The notes under the pieces are model-generated. The model was given only the letters and a program-made list of their open reading frames with translations, had not been told where the DNA came from and ran no database searches. DNA of 64,000 nt, taken from contig MEKT01000191.1 of NCBI GenBank assembly GCA_001767435.1, forward strand, positions 13,111 to 77,110, in the 5' to 3' direction. This DNA comes from Acidobacteria bacterium RIFCSPLOWO2_02_FULL_65_29 (GTDB lineage: Bacteria > Acidobacteriota > Vicinamibacteria > Vicinamibacterales > CAVVIG01). This document shows, piece after piece, positions 1-9,086 of this stretch (position 1 is the stretch's first letter; each line of letters opens with the position of its first letter). Made by a program: the position numbers and the translations under genes.

Positions 1-997
1 GGAAGATCACCGTGCCGAGCGACTGGCTGCGGAAGGCGTCGCGGTAGATCGGCGTGAGGGCGATCGTCGCGCCGGGCCGCCGTCTCACGACGAGCGACCG
101 GCCCTCCACGGCCGTCGTGAGTGTCGTTTCCGCTTCATCCGAGTGGTACACGCCTTCGAGCGCCTTCAGCTCGTCGGCGGAAGGCGCGGCCGGCGGGACC
201 TTCTCGAAGGCATCTAGCCCGCCGTTGCCGTGCACGTCCTCGAACGGCATCAGGGTGTGGAAGCCGTCTTTCTCCTCCGAATACGCGATCGCGCGATCCG
301 TCACGACACGCGTGTGGTCGTCGCGCCAGGACGTGCGCGTCATGCCGGGTGCAGCGAACAGTCGCGCGCGGGTGAATTCCGCCAGCGACATCCCGCTCAC
401 GCGAGACACGATGATCGCCGCCAGATTGAAGCCCGTGTTGCTGTACGACCAGCGCGTGCCCGGCGTGAAGTTGAGGTCCTTCTGGCGCGAGACGATGTCG
501 AGCACGTGCGCGTGCGTGTAGGCACGCGTGGTGCGCGGCCAACCGGCGATGCCGGCGACGCTGCCCCAGTCGCGCAGGCCGCTCGTGTGCGTGAGCATGT
601 GTCGGATCGTCGGCGGCGGGCGGTAGTCGGGAAGCTCGGGGATGTACGTCCGCGCTGAATCGTCGAGTGAGAGCTTGCCGTCGCGCGCAAGGAGCAGGAC
701 GGCCGCCGCCGTGAACTGCTTCGACACGGACCCGGCCTCGAAGATCGTGTCGGGCCTGTTCGGCACGCCGTGTTCGAGGTCGGCCATGCCGTAGGCCTTG
801 CTCAACACCGTCCTGCCGTCCTGGGCCACGCCCACCGCGCAGCCCGGCGTGGAGGAGGTCCATTTCGCGAAGAGCGCGTCGACCCTGCGTTCGCGCGCAT
901 CGGGCGCCTGCGCCCCGGCCGGCGCCGGACTCGAGGCCATCCACACCAGGGCGGCAAGTACCGCCGCAGAGAGCGCAATCGAACGGTAGCTCATCAT
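1..997 (-). CDS. Beta-lactamase-family serine hydrolase, 3' end outside window, internally deleted
   Basis: Exported penicillin-binding-protein-like serine hydrolase; the C-terminus runs off the window edge. The ATG at 997 follows GGAGG by six bases, and residues 1-31 form a signal peptide ending near AGAQA. The acylation motif SVSK (S90, K93) and the YSN motif are present. After HGNGGL (about residue 261) the protein jumps directly into the C-terminal tail (DAFEKVPPAAPSADELKALE). The usual remainder of the catalytic domain, with the third HSG/KTG-type motif, is missing. The frame stays open, so the deletion is in frame. Family assignment is sure; activity is doubtful. Specific substrate unknown. 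Confidence 0.85.
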   Translation of the reverse strand, partial: MMSYRSIALSAAVLAALVWMASSPAPAGAQAPDARERRVDALFAKWTSSTPGCAVGVAQDGRTVLSKAYGMADLEHGVPNRPDTIFEAGSVSKQFTAAAVLLLARDGKLSLDDSARTYIPELPDYRPPPTIRHMLTHTSGLRDWGSVAGIAGWPRTTRAYTHAHVLDIVSRQKDLNFTPGTRWSYSNTGFNLAAIIVSRVSGMSLAEFTRARLFAAPGMTRTSWRDDHTRVVTDRAIAYSEEKDGFHTLMPFEDVHGNGGLDAFEKVPPAAPSADELKALEGVYHSDEAETTLTTAVEGRSLVVRRRPGATIALTPIYRDAFRSQSLGTVIF

Positions 998-1071
998 GAC
1001 GCGCCTCCATCGTCTGAACATAGGCCGGGTCTTTTCGGACCGGCTCGGAAGCGGGGCCAGGCCCGGCCGCG

Positions 1072-2379
1072 TCAGGCCGGCAGGCCGTTCTTCAACACGC
1101 CCTGCATCGCCTCGACAAACGTATCGATCTCTTCGAGCGGCGTGTAGATATTCGGCGTCACGCGCAACCCTCGGTAGCTGAGGCTGGGCGTCTTGACATT
1201 CTCGTGACCCACGGTGTTGATGACGATACGGTACTTGTCCCACAGGTGCGGGACGAGCCTGTTCGAGTCGACGCCATCGATCGACACGACCGCGAGACCC
1301 CACGTCTGGCCCGGCTCGAGGCTGGAGTGCAGCTTGATCCGCGGGTTCTTCTTCAGCTCGTTGGCCCAGCGCAGCGTCAGGTGGCGCAGACGCGCCGCCT
1401 TGCGATCGATGCCGATCGCCTGCTGGAACGCGACGGCCTCGTTGATGGCGGCTTTCGTGGCCGCGGGGCTCGTGCCGATTTCTTCGAACTTCCGGATGTC
1501 ACTCGCGCGTCGCTCCGGCGCGGCCTGCATCGGCCAGGTCGAGGCAATACGATCCCGCCGCACGTAGAGGAGTCCCGTGCCGAGCGGCGCCAGCAGCCAC
1601 TTGTGCAGGCTGACGCCGTAGAAGTCCATCTCCAGGTCGCGCAGCTTGAACGGGAAATGTCCGAGCGCGTGCGCGCCGTCGACAATCGTCGTGATGCCGC
1701 GCTGCCGCGCCATCCGGCTGAGCTCGCGAACGGGAAAAAGCTGCCCCGACTGGTTGGTGATGTGGCAGAAGTGCAGCACTTTCGTCCGCGGTGTGATCGC
1801 GCGCTCGAAACGCTCGACCAGATCGGCCTGCGTGGTCGGGCACGGAAAATCCAGCCGCGTCACCCTGATCCTGTCGCGCCGTGCGCGCTGGTCCCACGTC
1901 GTCAGCATCCGGCCGTAGTCCTGCTCGGTCGTGACGATCTCGTCGCCGGCCTCGAGGTCGAGACCGTTCTGCGCGATCTGGAGCGACTCGCTCGCGTTGC
2001 GCGTGATGGCCAGCTCTTCGGGATCGGCCCCGAACTCGGCTGCGAGCCGCCGGCGAGCCGTTTCGATGTTCCGCTCGATCAAGCCGCGATGGTAGGCGGG
2101 CGCCTGGTTCGAGATGTCCATGTACCGCTTGCACGCCTCGTGCACGACCGTCGGACTGGGGCACTGATTGCCGTTGTTGAGATTGATCAGCGTGCGATCG
2201 AGAGAGAACGCAAACTGGATCTCGCGCCAGTACGTCTCGTCGGCCGCGATCTCCTCGGGTGAACGGTCGTCGACCGCCGCGGTGGCGGCCGCGACCTCTT
2301 CGATCCCGTAGCTGCGCGTGGCAAACGCCGCCCCCGCCGCAGCGCCGGCCAGCCGTAGGACAGAACGTCGGCTCAACAT
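1072..2379 (-). CDS. Tat-exported class V aminotransferase (PLP-dependent)
   Basis: A 435-residue PLP enzyme of the class V aminotransferase / cysteine desulfurase-like fold. The start at 2379 is preceded by AGGAGGT at ideal spacing. The N-terminus [11 protein letters not shown] is a twin-arginine signal, so the enzyme is probably folded with cofactor and exported to the periplasm. The PLP-binding residues look intact: D234 and H237 in TIVDGAH and the Schiff-base lysine K260 in SLHKW. The substrate cannot be told from sequence; related exported proteins are often annotated as isopenicillin-N epimerase-like. It lies between two other minus-strand genes without overlap. Confidence 0.9.
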   Translation of the reverse strand: MLSRRSVLRLAGAAAGAAFATRSYGIEEVAAATAAVDDRSPEEIAADETYWREIQFAFSLDRTLINLNNGNQCPSPTVVHEACKRYMDISNQAPAYHRGLIERNIETARRRLAAEFGADPEELAITRNASESLQIAQNGLDLEAGDEIVTTEQDYGRMLTTWDQRARRDRIRVTRLDFPCPTTQADLVERFERAITPRTKVLHFCHITNQSGQLFPVRELSRMARQRGITTIVDGAHALGHFPFKLRDLEMDFYGVSLHKWLLAPLGTGLLYVRRDRIASTWPMQAAPERRASDIRKFEEIGTSPAATKAAINEAVAFQQAIGIDRKAARLRHLTLRWANELKKNPRIKLHSSLEPGQTWGLAVVSIDGVDSNRLVPHLWDKYRIVINTVGHENVKTPSLSYRGLRVTPNIYTPLEEIDTFVEAMQGVLKNGLPA

Positions 2380-2432
2380 GGTGACCTCCTCGGAACGTCG
2401 ATTGTCAGTGGGCAGTGTAGCAGGGCCGGGGC

Positions 2433-3950
2433 CTACGCGCCGATCGTCTCCAGCCGCTTCCCCGATTCCTGCTCGAGGTCCTTGTGCAGGCTGTTGCCGT
2501 GCGCGTCCATCGTGACGATGGCGGGAAAGTCTTTCACGGTGAGGTGCCACATGGCTTCCGGCGTGCCGAACTCCAAGAGCGACACGCCGTCGACGCCGGT
2601 GATCGCGCGCGCGTAGAACTGCGCCGCGCCGCCGATGGCGTTGAGATACACGGCACCGTGCTCCTCGAGCGCGGCGAGGGTCTTCGCGCCCATGCCCCCC
2701 TTGCCGATGACCGCGCGGACGCCGTAGCGCCTGATGATCTCGCCCTGGTACGGCTCCTCGCGGATGCTCGTCGTGGGCCCCGCGGCGGTGATGCGCCAGC
2801 GGTCGCCATCTTTGACGACCACGGGTCCGCAGTGGTAGAGGACGCCGCCGCGCAGATCGACCGGCGGGTCGTTCTTCATGAGGTGCGAATGCACGGCGTC
2901 GCGGCCCGTGAACATCGGACCCGACAGCATCACGACGTCGCCGACCTTGAGCGATCGGATCTGTTGCTCGCTCAATGGCGCCTCGAGCGCGATCTCGCGG
3001 CCGGTGCGCACGAAGCCAGCCTGATCGAGCATCGGAATAATTGGATGCGCGGGATCGCGGTAGAGCCACCTGGTGATCGCGCCGGTCGACGCGTCGAGCA
3101 CGACGCCAAGTCTGCGGAAGGCCCAGCAGTCGTAGGCGACCGACACGAAAAAGCTTGCCGGCAGGCGGTTGAGCGCGCCGACCTTGCAGCCGATGAGCGT
3201 GACTTTGCCGCCGAAGCCCATCGCGCCGATCTCGAGGTCGTTGACCGACCCCATGATCGAGGCCTCGAGCTCGGCCAGCCGCGAATCAGCGTTCACGTCG
3301 TCCAGCGTGCGGAAGAGCTGTTCCTTGGCGTGCGCGTAGCCCGACGTGCGATCGCCGCCGATGCACACGCCGACCGCGCCGGGGCTGCACCCCTTGCCCT
3401 GCGCCGCCCACACGGCGTGCAGGATGCATTTCTTCACGCCGTCGAGCGTGCGGTCGGCGCGGCCGAGATGAGGCAGCTCGACCGGCAGCGAGTACTGTGC
3501 GTTGGTATTCTCGCACCCGCCGCCCTTGAGAATGAGCTTGACCTCGATGTCGCCGCGCTCCCATTGATCGAAATGAATGATCGGCGTGCCTGGTCCGAGG
3601 TTGTCGCCGGAGTTCTTCCCGGTGATCGAATCGACCGAGTTCGGCCTGAGCTTTCCCCGGCGTGTCGCCTCGGCGACCGCGGCCCGAATCTGCTCGCGCA
3701 TCCGGATCTGGTTCGCGCCAGGGGGCACGTGCACCTCGAAGGTCGGCATGCCGGTGTCCTGGCAGATCGCGCCCTCGTTGTCGGATGCCAGGTCAATGTT
3801 CTGCGCAATGATGGTCAGCGCCTGCGACGCGCGCGTGCCGGCCGGCTCGGCCGCGACCGATGTCCTCATCGCGGCGCGCACGTCGGGCGGAAGATCGGTC
3901 GACGTCGTCACGATCAGTTGGAGCACGCTGTCGAAAAAGTGGGGAAGCAT
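2433..3950 (-). CDS. Class I (iron-sulfur) fumarate hydratase
   Basis: Interconverts fumarate and L-malate in the TCA cycle using a [4Fe-4S] cluster. At 505 residues it carries the alpha and beta regions in one chain, as in FumA/FumB. The motif ICQDTG (C63), GCSPGAVGVCIGGDR (C188/C196) and C275 in VAYDC are the likely cluster and active-site region; the assignment of individual ligands is inferred. It is divergent from aspartase at 4015, which also produces fumarate. No clear Shine-Dalgarno precedes the ATG at 3950. Confidence 0.93.
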   Translation of the reverse strand: MLPHFFDSVLQLIVTTSTDLPPDVRAAMRTSVAAEPAGTRASQALTIIAQNIDLASDNEGAICQDTGMPTFEVHVPPGANQIRMREQIRAAVAEATRRGKLRPNSVDSITGKNSGDNLGPGTPIIHFDQWERGDIEVKLILKGGGCENTNAQYSLPVELPHLGRADRTLDGVKKCILHAVWAAQGKGCSPGAVGVCIGGDRTSGYAHAKEQLFRTLDDVNADSRLAELEASIMGSVNDLEIGAMGFGGKVTLIGCKVGALNRLPASFFVSVAYDCWAFRRLGVVLDASTGAITRWLYRDPAHPIIPMLDQAGFVRTGREIALEAPLSEQQIRSLKVGDVVMLSGPMFTGRDAVHSHLMKNDPPVDLRGGVLYHCGPVVVKDGDRWRITAAGPTTSIREEPYQGEIIRRYGVRAVIGKGGMGAKTLAALEEHGAVYLNAIGGAAQFYARAITGVDGVSLLEFGTPEAMWHLTVKDFPAIVTMDAHGNSLHKDLEQESGKRLETIGA

Positions 3951-3961
3951 AATGTTGTAGT

Positions 3962-3979
3962 GCAGGTCTTTAGACCTGC
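3962..3979. repeat. Palindrome GCAGGTCT-TT-AGACCTGC between divergent genes
   Basis: Perfect 8-bp arms with a TT spacer in the gap between fumarase and aspartase. It overlaps the -35 area of the aspartase promoter. A sister palindrome with one mismatch lies at 63710-63727, before glyA. Both are followed by CCTGCCTRC-like words, so this looks like a small dispersed REP-like element. Confidence 0.7.
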
Positions 3980-3999
3980 CTGCGCCTGCCTACTATAAT
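3971..3999 (+). promoter_or_regulatory. Putative sigma-70 promoter of aspartase
   Basis: A perfect TATAAT lies at 3994-3999, with TAGACC at 3971-3976 (4 of 6 matches to TTGACA) and a 17-base spacer. The expected transcript start near 4006 gives a leader of about nine bases and no room for a Shine-Dalgarno sequence. Confidence 0.6.
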
Positions 4000-4014
4000 C
4001 GTACATTGCCCGCC

Positions 4015-5424
4015 ATGAATTACCGCACCGAACGCGACACGCTGGGCGAGCTGCAGGTGCCCGCCGAGGCGTACTACGGCGTGCAGACCGCGCGGGCCGT
4101 CGAGAACTTCCCCATCAGCGGGCTCACCGCCCCCGCCGATCTCGTCATCGCAACGATCCTTGTCAAGAAGGCCGCCGCGGAGGCCAATGCGGCCCTCGGC
4201 CGGCTGTCGCACGACGTCGCCTCTGCCATCGTCTCGGCGGCCGACGACATTCTCGGCGGCCGGCTGCGCGACCAGTTCGTCGTGGACGTGTACCAGGCGG
4301 GCGCCGGGACCTCGCACAACATGAACGCCAACGAGGTGCTGGCCAACCGCGCGGGCGAGGTGCTGGGCGAGCCGCGAGGCACCTACGCGCGCGTGCATCC
4401 GAACGATCACGTCAACATGAGCCAGTCGACCAACGACGTGTTCCCGACGTCGACTCGCCTGGCACTGCTCCTGGGCGCGGGCGGCCTGGTGCAGGCGGCG
4501 CTCGATTTGACTGCGAGCCTCGAAGAAAAGTCCCGCGCCTTTGCCGGCATCCTCAAGACGGGGCGCACGCACCTGCAGGACGCCGTGCCGATGACGCTCG
4601 GTCAGGAATTCGGCGGCTACGCGGCCTGCCTTCGGCGCGGCGCCGATGACGTGGCGCGGGCCTCAGAACAACTGCTGGAGCTGAACCTCGGCGCAACCGC
4701 CGTGGGCACGGGACTCAACGCCGGCGAAGACTATCGGCGGCTCGCGGTGGACAACCTGCGGCGGTACACGAATCTCGCGGTCAGGCCGGCCGACAATCTT
4801 TTCCGCGTCACCCAGAGCATGGGCGACGTGCTGGCGTACTCGGGCGCGATGCGCAGACTGGCGGTGGAGCTCAACAAGATCGCCAGCGACTTGCGCCTGT
4901 TGAGCATGGGACCGCGCGCCGGTCTCTCCGAGATCTCGCTTCCCGCTGTGCAGCCCGGATCATCGATCATGCCCGGCAAGGTGAACCCCTCCGTGCCCGA
5001 GATGGTCAACCAGGTGTGCTTCCAAGTGATCGGCTGCGACACGACGGTCGCGCTTGCCTGCGATGCGGGCCAGCTCGAGCTCAACGTGATGATGCCCGTG
5101 ATTGCCTGGAACGCCCTGCACGCCTCCTCGATCCTGCGCGAATCCATGAAAGCCCTGCGCGGTCGGACCGTCGAAGGCATCGTCGCCCACGCAGAGCGGG
5201 CGTGCGAGCTGCTCGATAGAAGCACAGCCGTGGCCACCGCGCTCAGTCCCTACATCGGGTATGCCCTGACGGCGGAGGTTGCGAAAGAATCGGTTCGAAC
5301 CGGGAAGTCGATTCGAGAGATCGTTCTCGAGCGTGCTCTGCTGGAGAAGACGCGGCTGGACGAGATTCTGTCGGCCGACGCCATGACGCGTGGGGGGATC
5401 ATGGGCGGGAAGAAGGACGTATGA
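4015..5424 (+). CDS. aspA: Aspartate ammonia-lyase
   Basis: Deaminates L-aspartate to fumarate and ammonia. The 469-residue length and the GSSIMPGKVNPSVPE signature place it in the fumarase II/aspartase superfamily. The following MVNQVCFQVIG and GQLELNVM segments match aspartase rather than class II fumarase. The ATG at 4015 is preferred over an in-frame TTG at 4006 because the expected transcript starts near 4006 and MNYRTERDTLG aligns with family N-termini. Fumarase lies divergently upstream, linking aspartate, fumarate and malate. Confidence 0.92.
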   Translation: MNYRTERDTLGELQVPAEAYYGVQTARAVENFPISGLTAPADLVIATILVKKAAAEANAALGRLSHDVASAIVSAADDILGGRLRDQFVVDVYQAGAGTSHNMNANEVLANRAGEVLGEPRGTYARVHPNDHVNMSQSTNDVFPTSTRLALLLGAGGLVQAALDLTASLEEKSRAFAGILKTGRTHLQDAVPMTLGQEFGGYAACLRRGADDVARASEQLLELNLGATAVGTGLNAGEDYRRLAVDNLRRYTNLAVRPADNLFRVTQSMGDVLAYSGAMRRLAVELNKIASDLRLLSMGPRAGLSEISLPAVQPGSSIMPGKVNPSVPEMVNQVCFQVIGCDTTVALACDAGQLELNVMMPVIAWNALHASSILRESMKALRGRTVEGIVAHAERACELLDRSTAVATALSPYIGYALTAEVAKESVRTGKSIREIVLERALLEKTRLDEILSADAMTRGGIMGGKKDV

Positions 5425-5500
5425 GTGGGCAGGCGACAGGCTGGGCAGGCTAGCCAGGAGATCGGGCAGGCGGGCCAGACAAGGCGAGCGGGGACGAAGA
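5425..5500. repeat. Word array of GGGCAGGC units
   Basis: Short GC-rich words (gggcaggc, ctgggcaggc, cgggcaggc) fill the gap after aspA. The same word family recurs in reverse complement inside the next gene (5620-5700) and between prfA and prmC (9086-9145). Confidence 0.6.
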
Positions 5501-5521
5501 GCGCGACGAGAGGAAAGATTC

Positions 5522-6325
5522 GTGACCAGGCATGCGACGTGGGTTCTTGTGTGCGTCTTTGTCGGAGCAGGCATTCCCCTGCCGGCCCCGCCAGCCCTTT
5601 TCGCACTGCCCGCCCTTTTCGCCCTGCCTGCCCTGCCTGCCCTTTCCGCCCTGCCTGCCCTGCCTGCCCTTTCCGCCCTGCCAGCCCTTTCGTCGCAGCA
5701 ATCCCCGAGCGGCCGCCTCTTCCCTCCGCAGGATCTCAGCCTGCTCGAGGCGCCCGATCGCGACGAGTGGCAGAAGCCCGACCTCATCATGGACGAGCTC
5801 CAGATCGCGGACGGGTCGCGTGTGGCCGATCTGGGAGCCGGCGGCGGCTGGTTCACGATCCGGCTCGCGCGGCGCGTGGGGCCGAACGGTCTTGTGTACG
5901 CACAGGACATTCAGCCGCTGATGATCGAAGCCATGAGCCGGCGCGTCGAGCGAGAGGGATTGCGGAACGTCGTGCCCGTGCTGGGAACGGCCACCGATCC
6001 GAAGCTCCCCCAAACCGGGGAGCTCGACGCGGTGCTCATCGTCGGCGCGTTTCACGAGATGGACGATCCGGCGCGGCCCGAGATCATTCTCACATTGCTC
6101 GACTCGGTGGCGCGAGCGCTCAAGCCGCAAGGCCGGCTGGGCATCGTCGACTTCACGCCCGGCGGAGGCGGCCCCGGCCCGGCGGCCGACGAGCGTGTCG
6201 ATCCCGAGACGGTGACCAAGGCAGCGGCCCGAGCCGGGTTCAGGCTGCAGAAACGCGAGACGATCCCGCCTTTCATCTTCCTGCTGGTCTTCGGCAAGAG
6301 CGGCGCGCCGCCGACCGCACGCTGA
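5522..6325 (+). CDS. Secreted class I SAM-dependent methyltransferase with repeated leader
   Basis: The 267-residue protein has a Rossmann SAM-binding core: VADLGAGGGWFTIRLA (motif I), an acidic residue after strand 2 (YAQD) and AVLIVGAFHEM. It resembles small exported UbiE/COQ5-like methyltransferases; the substrate is unknown. The GTG at 5522 follows AGAGGAAAG at good spacing and opens a hydrophobic signal peptide. The leader is unusual: about 35 residues made of repeated PALFALPALPALSAL units, encoded by the CCCTGCCTG word family common in the neighbouring gap. An earlier in-frame ATG (5390) overlaps aspA and is less likely. Confidence 0.8.
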   Translation: MTRHATWVLVCVFVGAGIPLPAPPALFALPALFALPALPALSALPALPALSALPALSSQQSPSGRLFPPQDLSLLEAPDRDEWQKPDLIMDELQIADGSRVADLGAGGGWFTIRLARRVGPNGLVYAQDIQPLMIEAMSRRVEREGLRNVVPVLGTATDPKLPQTGELDAVLIVGAFHEMDDPARPEIILTLLDSVARALKPQGRLGIVDFTPGGGGPGPAADERVDPETVTKAAARAGFRLQKRETIPPFIFLLVFGKSGAPPTAR

Positions 6326-6341
6326 CACGCGCCCGACTGCC

Positions 6342-7148
6342 ATGCGTTCCGCACTGACCATTGCCGGCAGCGATTCGGGCGGAGGCGCCGGCATTCAGGC
6401 GGATCTCAAGACGTTTGCCGCATTCGGCGTCTACGGTACGAGCGCCGTCGCGGCCATCACCGCGCAGAACACCATGGGCGTCACCGCGGTCATGGCGGTG
6501 TCGGCGGATCTGGTGACCGCGCAGATCGCGGCCGTCGCTTCAGACATCGAGCTGCACGCGACGAAGACCGGCATGCTGGCCACCGCAGCCATTGTCGAAG
6601 CCGTGGCGGCGGCGATCGAAGAGCTGGATCTCCCCAACGTGGTCGTCGACCCTGTCATGGTGGCGAAGAGCGGCGAACGGCTGCTCGACAACGAGGGCAT
6701 TCAGGCGCTGCGCATGGAGCTGCTGCCGAGAGCACTCGTCGTGACGCCGAACATCCCCGAGGCCGAAGTCTTGAGCGGCCTTCGCATCAGCTCACTGGAC
6801 AGCGCGCGCGACGCCGCGCGCAGGATTCAGGAGCTCGGGCCCGCCGCCGTCGTGATCAAGGGCGGGCACGGCACGGGCGACGAAATCATCGACCTGTTGT
6901 TCGACGGCGAGCAGTTTCACGAATATCGAACACCGCGTCTCGCCACGCGCCACACGCACGGGACCGGCTGTACCTTTGCGTCCGCGATTGCCGCGTCGCT
7001 CGCGCACGGCCATCCCCTGACCGAAGCCACCCGCCGCGCCCAAGCCTACGTGGCCGGCGCCATCCGCCACGGCCTGGCGATCGGCCACGGTCATGGGCCG
7101 CTCGATCATTTCTGGCAGACGCGAGCGCGAGAGAGCCCGCCGATGTGA
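6342..7148 (+). CDS. thiD: Hydroxymethylpyrimidine / HMP-phosphate kinase
   Basis: Phosphorylates HMP and then HMP-P to HMP-PP for thiamine synthesis in the cytoplasm. The 268-residue ribokinase fold begins with ALTIAGSDSGGGAGIQADLKTF, a hallmark of ThiD, and ends with the HGTGCTFASAIAA phosphate/anion-hole motif. It is the first gene of a plus-strand run with moaE and moaD. No tenI/thiE domain is fused. ThiC, which makes HMP-P, is encoded separately near 61 kb under a TPP riboswitch. Confidence 0.95.
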   Translation: MRSALTIAGSDSGGGAGIQADLKTFAAFGVYGTSAVAAITAQNTMGVTAVMAVSADLVTAQIAAVASDIELHATKTGMLATAAIVEAVAAAIEELDLPNVVVDPVMVAKSGERLLDNEGIQALRMELLPRALVVTPNIPEAEVLSGLRISSLDSARDAARRIQELGPAAVVIKGGHGTGDEIIDLLFDGEQFHEYRTPRLATRHTHGTGCTFASAIAASLAHGHPLTEATRRAQAYVAGAIRHGLAIGHGHGPLDHFWQTRARESPPM

Positions 7149-7195
7149 CAGGCGGTTAAGCTGCCTGGGTGAGAACCCGTTCTATACTGAAGAGG

Positions 7196-7687
7196 ATGAT
7201 TCCGCTTCTGGCGATCGGGCGCGAACCGCTTGTGCTGGCGCTGCTTGTGGCCGCCGTGACCGATCGACAGGGGGATGCAGCCGGCGCCGACGGCGGCGTG
7301 GCGGCGTTTCTGGGCGTGGTCCGCAACCATAACGCCGGCAGAAGCGTCCGATATCTCGAGTACGAAGCCTACGAGCCGCTGGCCGTGCGCTCGTTCGAGC
7401 GGATTGCGGGCGAGGTGGCGGCGCGCTGGCCGGGCGTGCGTCTCGCGCTGCATCACCGGATCGGACGGCTCGAGATCGGCGAAGCCAGCGTCGCGATCGC
7501 CGCCGCGTCGGCCCATCGTGCCGACGCGTTTGCCTCCTGCCGGTACACGATCGAGCGTGTCAAGCAGATCGCGCCGATCTGGAAGCGGGAGTTCTTCGAC
7601 GGCGGCGACGTGTGGATTGAAGGCGCCGCGGCCGACCCAGACGATGAGGTCGCGAGGGCGAAGGCCGAGCGTGCCGCATGCGCGTGA
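7196..7687 (+). CDS. moaE: Molybdopterin synthase catalytic subunit
   Basis: Transfers sulfur from MoaD thiocarboxylate to cyclic precursor Z (cPMP), making molybdopterin. The core FLGVVRNHNAGRSVRYLEYEAYEPLA and HRIGRLEIGEASVAIAA blocks, and the conserved K in KREFFDGGDVWIE, are typical. The ATG at 7196 gives the family-like start MIPLLAIGREPL; an in-frame GTG at 7169 would add nine residues. The stop overlaps the moaD start, so the two subunits are probably translationally coupled. Confidence 0.92.
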   Translation: MIPLLAIGREPLVLALLVAAVTDRQGDAAGADGGVAAFLGVVRNHNAGRSVRYLEYEAYEPLAVRSFERIAGEVAARWPGVRLALHHRIGRLEIGEASVAIAAASAHRADAFASCRYTIERVKQIAPIWKREFFDGGDVWIEGAAADPDDEVARAKAERAACA

Positions 7688-7923
7688 CGGTTCGCCTCTT
7701 CGCTCGGCTTCGAGATATCACCGGAGCGTCCGAGATCGGCCGCGACGTGGCGCCTGGCGCGACCATCGGATCGATCTGGCGGGGCCTGGTCGCGGAGTTT
7801 CCCGATCTCGCCGGGTACGAGCGGTCGATCTCGAGCGCCGTGAACACCGACTACGCGCGGATGGACCATCCGGTCGATGACGGCGACGAGGTGGCGTTTT
7901 TACCACCCGTTTCTGGAGGATAA
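7678..7923 (+). CDS. moaD: Molybdopterin synthase sulfur-carrier subunit
   Basis: Ubiquitin-fold sulfur carrier of 81 residues. It ends in the required GG (PPVSGG), which is adenylated and thiocarboxylated. The start overlaps the moaE 3' end by ten bases. The order moaE-moaD reverses the common moaD-moaE order, but the pair is otherwise standard. Confidence 0.92.
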   Translation: MRVTVRLFARLRDITGASEIGRDVAPGATIGSIWRGLVAEFPDLAGYERSISSAVNTDYARMDHPVDDGDEVAFLPPVSGG

Positions 7924-7928
7924 GACGA

Positions 7929-8000
7929 TCAACGCAGAGGCCGCAGCGATCGCAGAGAATCGGAAGTCACATTCTGTGAAGTCTGCGTGCTCTGCGTTGA
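7929..8000. repeat. Inverted-repeat word array before prfA
   Basis: TCAACGCAGAG (7929-7939) pairs perfectly with CTCTGCGTTGA (7990-8000). Between them are further CGCAG / CTGCG words. It fills the gap between moaD and prfA and could fold as a long stem-loop. Confidence 0.65.
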
Positions 8001-8012
8001 TGTCGTAGCGTG

Positions 8013-9086
8013 ATGTTTGACAAGCTGTCGGCGACCGAACGCCAATACGACGAGGTGCTCGCGAAGCTCGGCTCGGCCGAGATCCAGAGCGATCCGTCCG
8101 AATACCGCAGGCAGGCCAAGCTCCTCTCGGAGATCGAGCCGCTCGTGGCGCGGTTCCGCGAGTACCAGACCGTCACGCGCGACATCGCGCAGACAGAAGA
8201 GCTCGCCGCCAGCGCCGACGCCGACATGCGCGAGCTGGCCCAGGAGGAGCTCAAGGGGCTCGTGGCCCGGCGCGAGACGCTCGTCGCCGAGATGAAGCAG
8301 CTCCTGGTACCCAGAGATCCCAACGACGAAAAGAACGTCGTCCTCGAAATCCGCGCGGGCGCCGGCGGCGACGAGGCCGCTCTGTTCGGCGCGGAGCTCT
8401 TCCGGATGTACAGCAAGTTCGCCGAGCGCCAGGGCTGGAAGGTCGACGTGATGTCGATGAACGAGACCGGTGTGGGCGGCATCAAGGAAGTCATCGCCAC
8501 GATCGAGGGCCGCGGCGTCTACAGCAAGCTGAAGTACGAGAGCGGCACGCACCGCGTGCAGCGCGTGCCGGCGACCGAAGCCAGCGGCCGCATTCACACC
8601 TCCGCCGCCACCGTCGCCGTGCTCCCGGAAGCCGAGGAGGTCGACGTCCAGATCAACGAAAAGGACCTCCGGGTCGACACCTTCTGCTCGAGCGGGCCCG
8701 GCGGCCAGAGCGTCAACACGACGTACTCCGCCGTCCGCATCACGCACATTCCCACCGGCGTCGTCGTCTCCCAGCAGGATGAAAAATCGCAGATCAAGAA
8801 CCGCGCGAAAGCCATGAAAGTGCTGCGGTCGCGCCTGTACGAAATGGAGCTGCGCAAGCAGCAAGAAGCCATCGCGAAGGATCGGCGCAGCCAGGTGGGC
8901 AGCGGAGACCGATCCGAGAAGATCAGGACCTACAACTTTCGCGACAACCGGATCACCGATCACCGCGTGAACTTCAGCACGCATCAGCTCACCAACGTGC
9001 TGAACGGCGACCTTGGCGAACTGCTCGACCACGTCATCACGTTCTTCCAGTCCGAGAAGCTCAAGGACGCGACCACAGTATCCTGA
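8013..9086 (+). CDS. prfA: Peptide chain release factor 1
   Basis: Terminates translation at UAA and UAG. Length 357 residues, normal for RF1. The stop-codon recognition tripeptide PAT (in RVPATEASG) and the peptidyl hydrolysis motif GGQ (in [15 protein letters not shown]) are both intact. The GTG at 8010 lies directly before the ATG chosen here; either could initiate. prmC, which methylates the GGQ glutamine, follows directly. Confidence 0.96.
   Translation: MFDKLSATERQYDEVLAKLGSAEIQSDPSEYRRQAKLLSEIEPLVARFREYQTVTRDIAQTEELAASADADMRELAQEELKGLVARRETLVAEMKQLLVPRDPNDEKNVVLEIRAGAGGDEAALFGAELFRMYSKFAERQGWKVDVMSMNETGVGGIKEVIATIEGRGVYSKLKYESGTHRVQRVPATEASGRIHTSAATVAVLPEAEEVDVQINEKDLRVDTFCSSGPGGQSVNTTYSAVRITHIPTGVVVSQQDEKSQIKNRAKAMKVLRSRLYEMELRKQQEAIAKDRRSQVGSGDRSEKIRTYNFRDNRITDHRVNFSTHQLTNVLNGDLGELLDHVITFFQSEKLKDATTVS

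Noticed and set aside
4006-4014. TTG start for aspartase
   Set aside because: It coincides with the predicted transcript start, and the ATG at 4015 matches family N-termini better.
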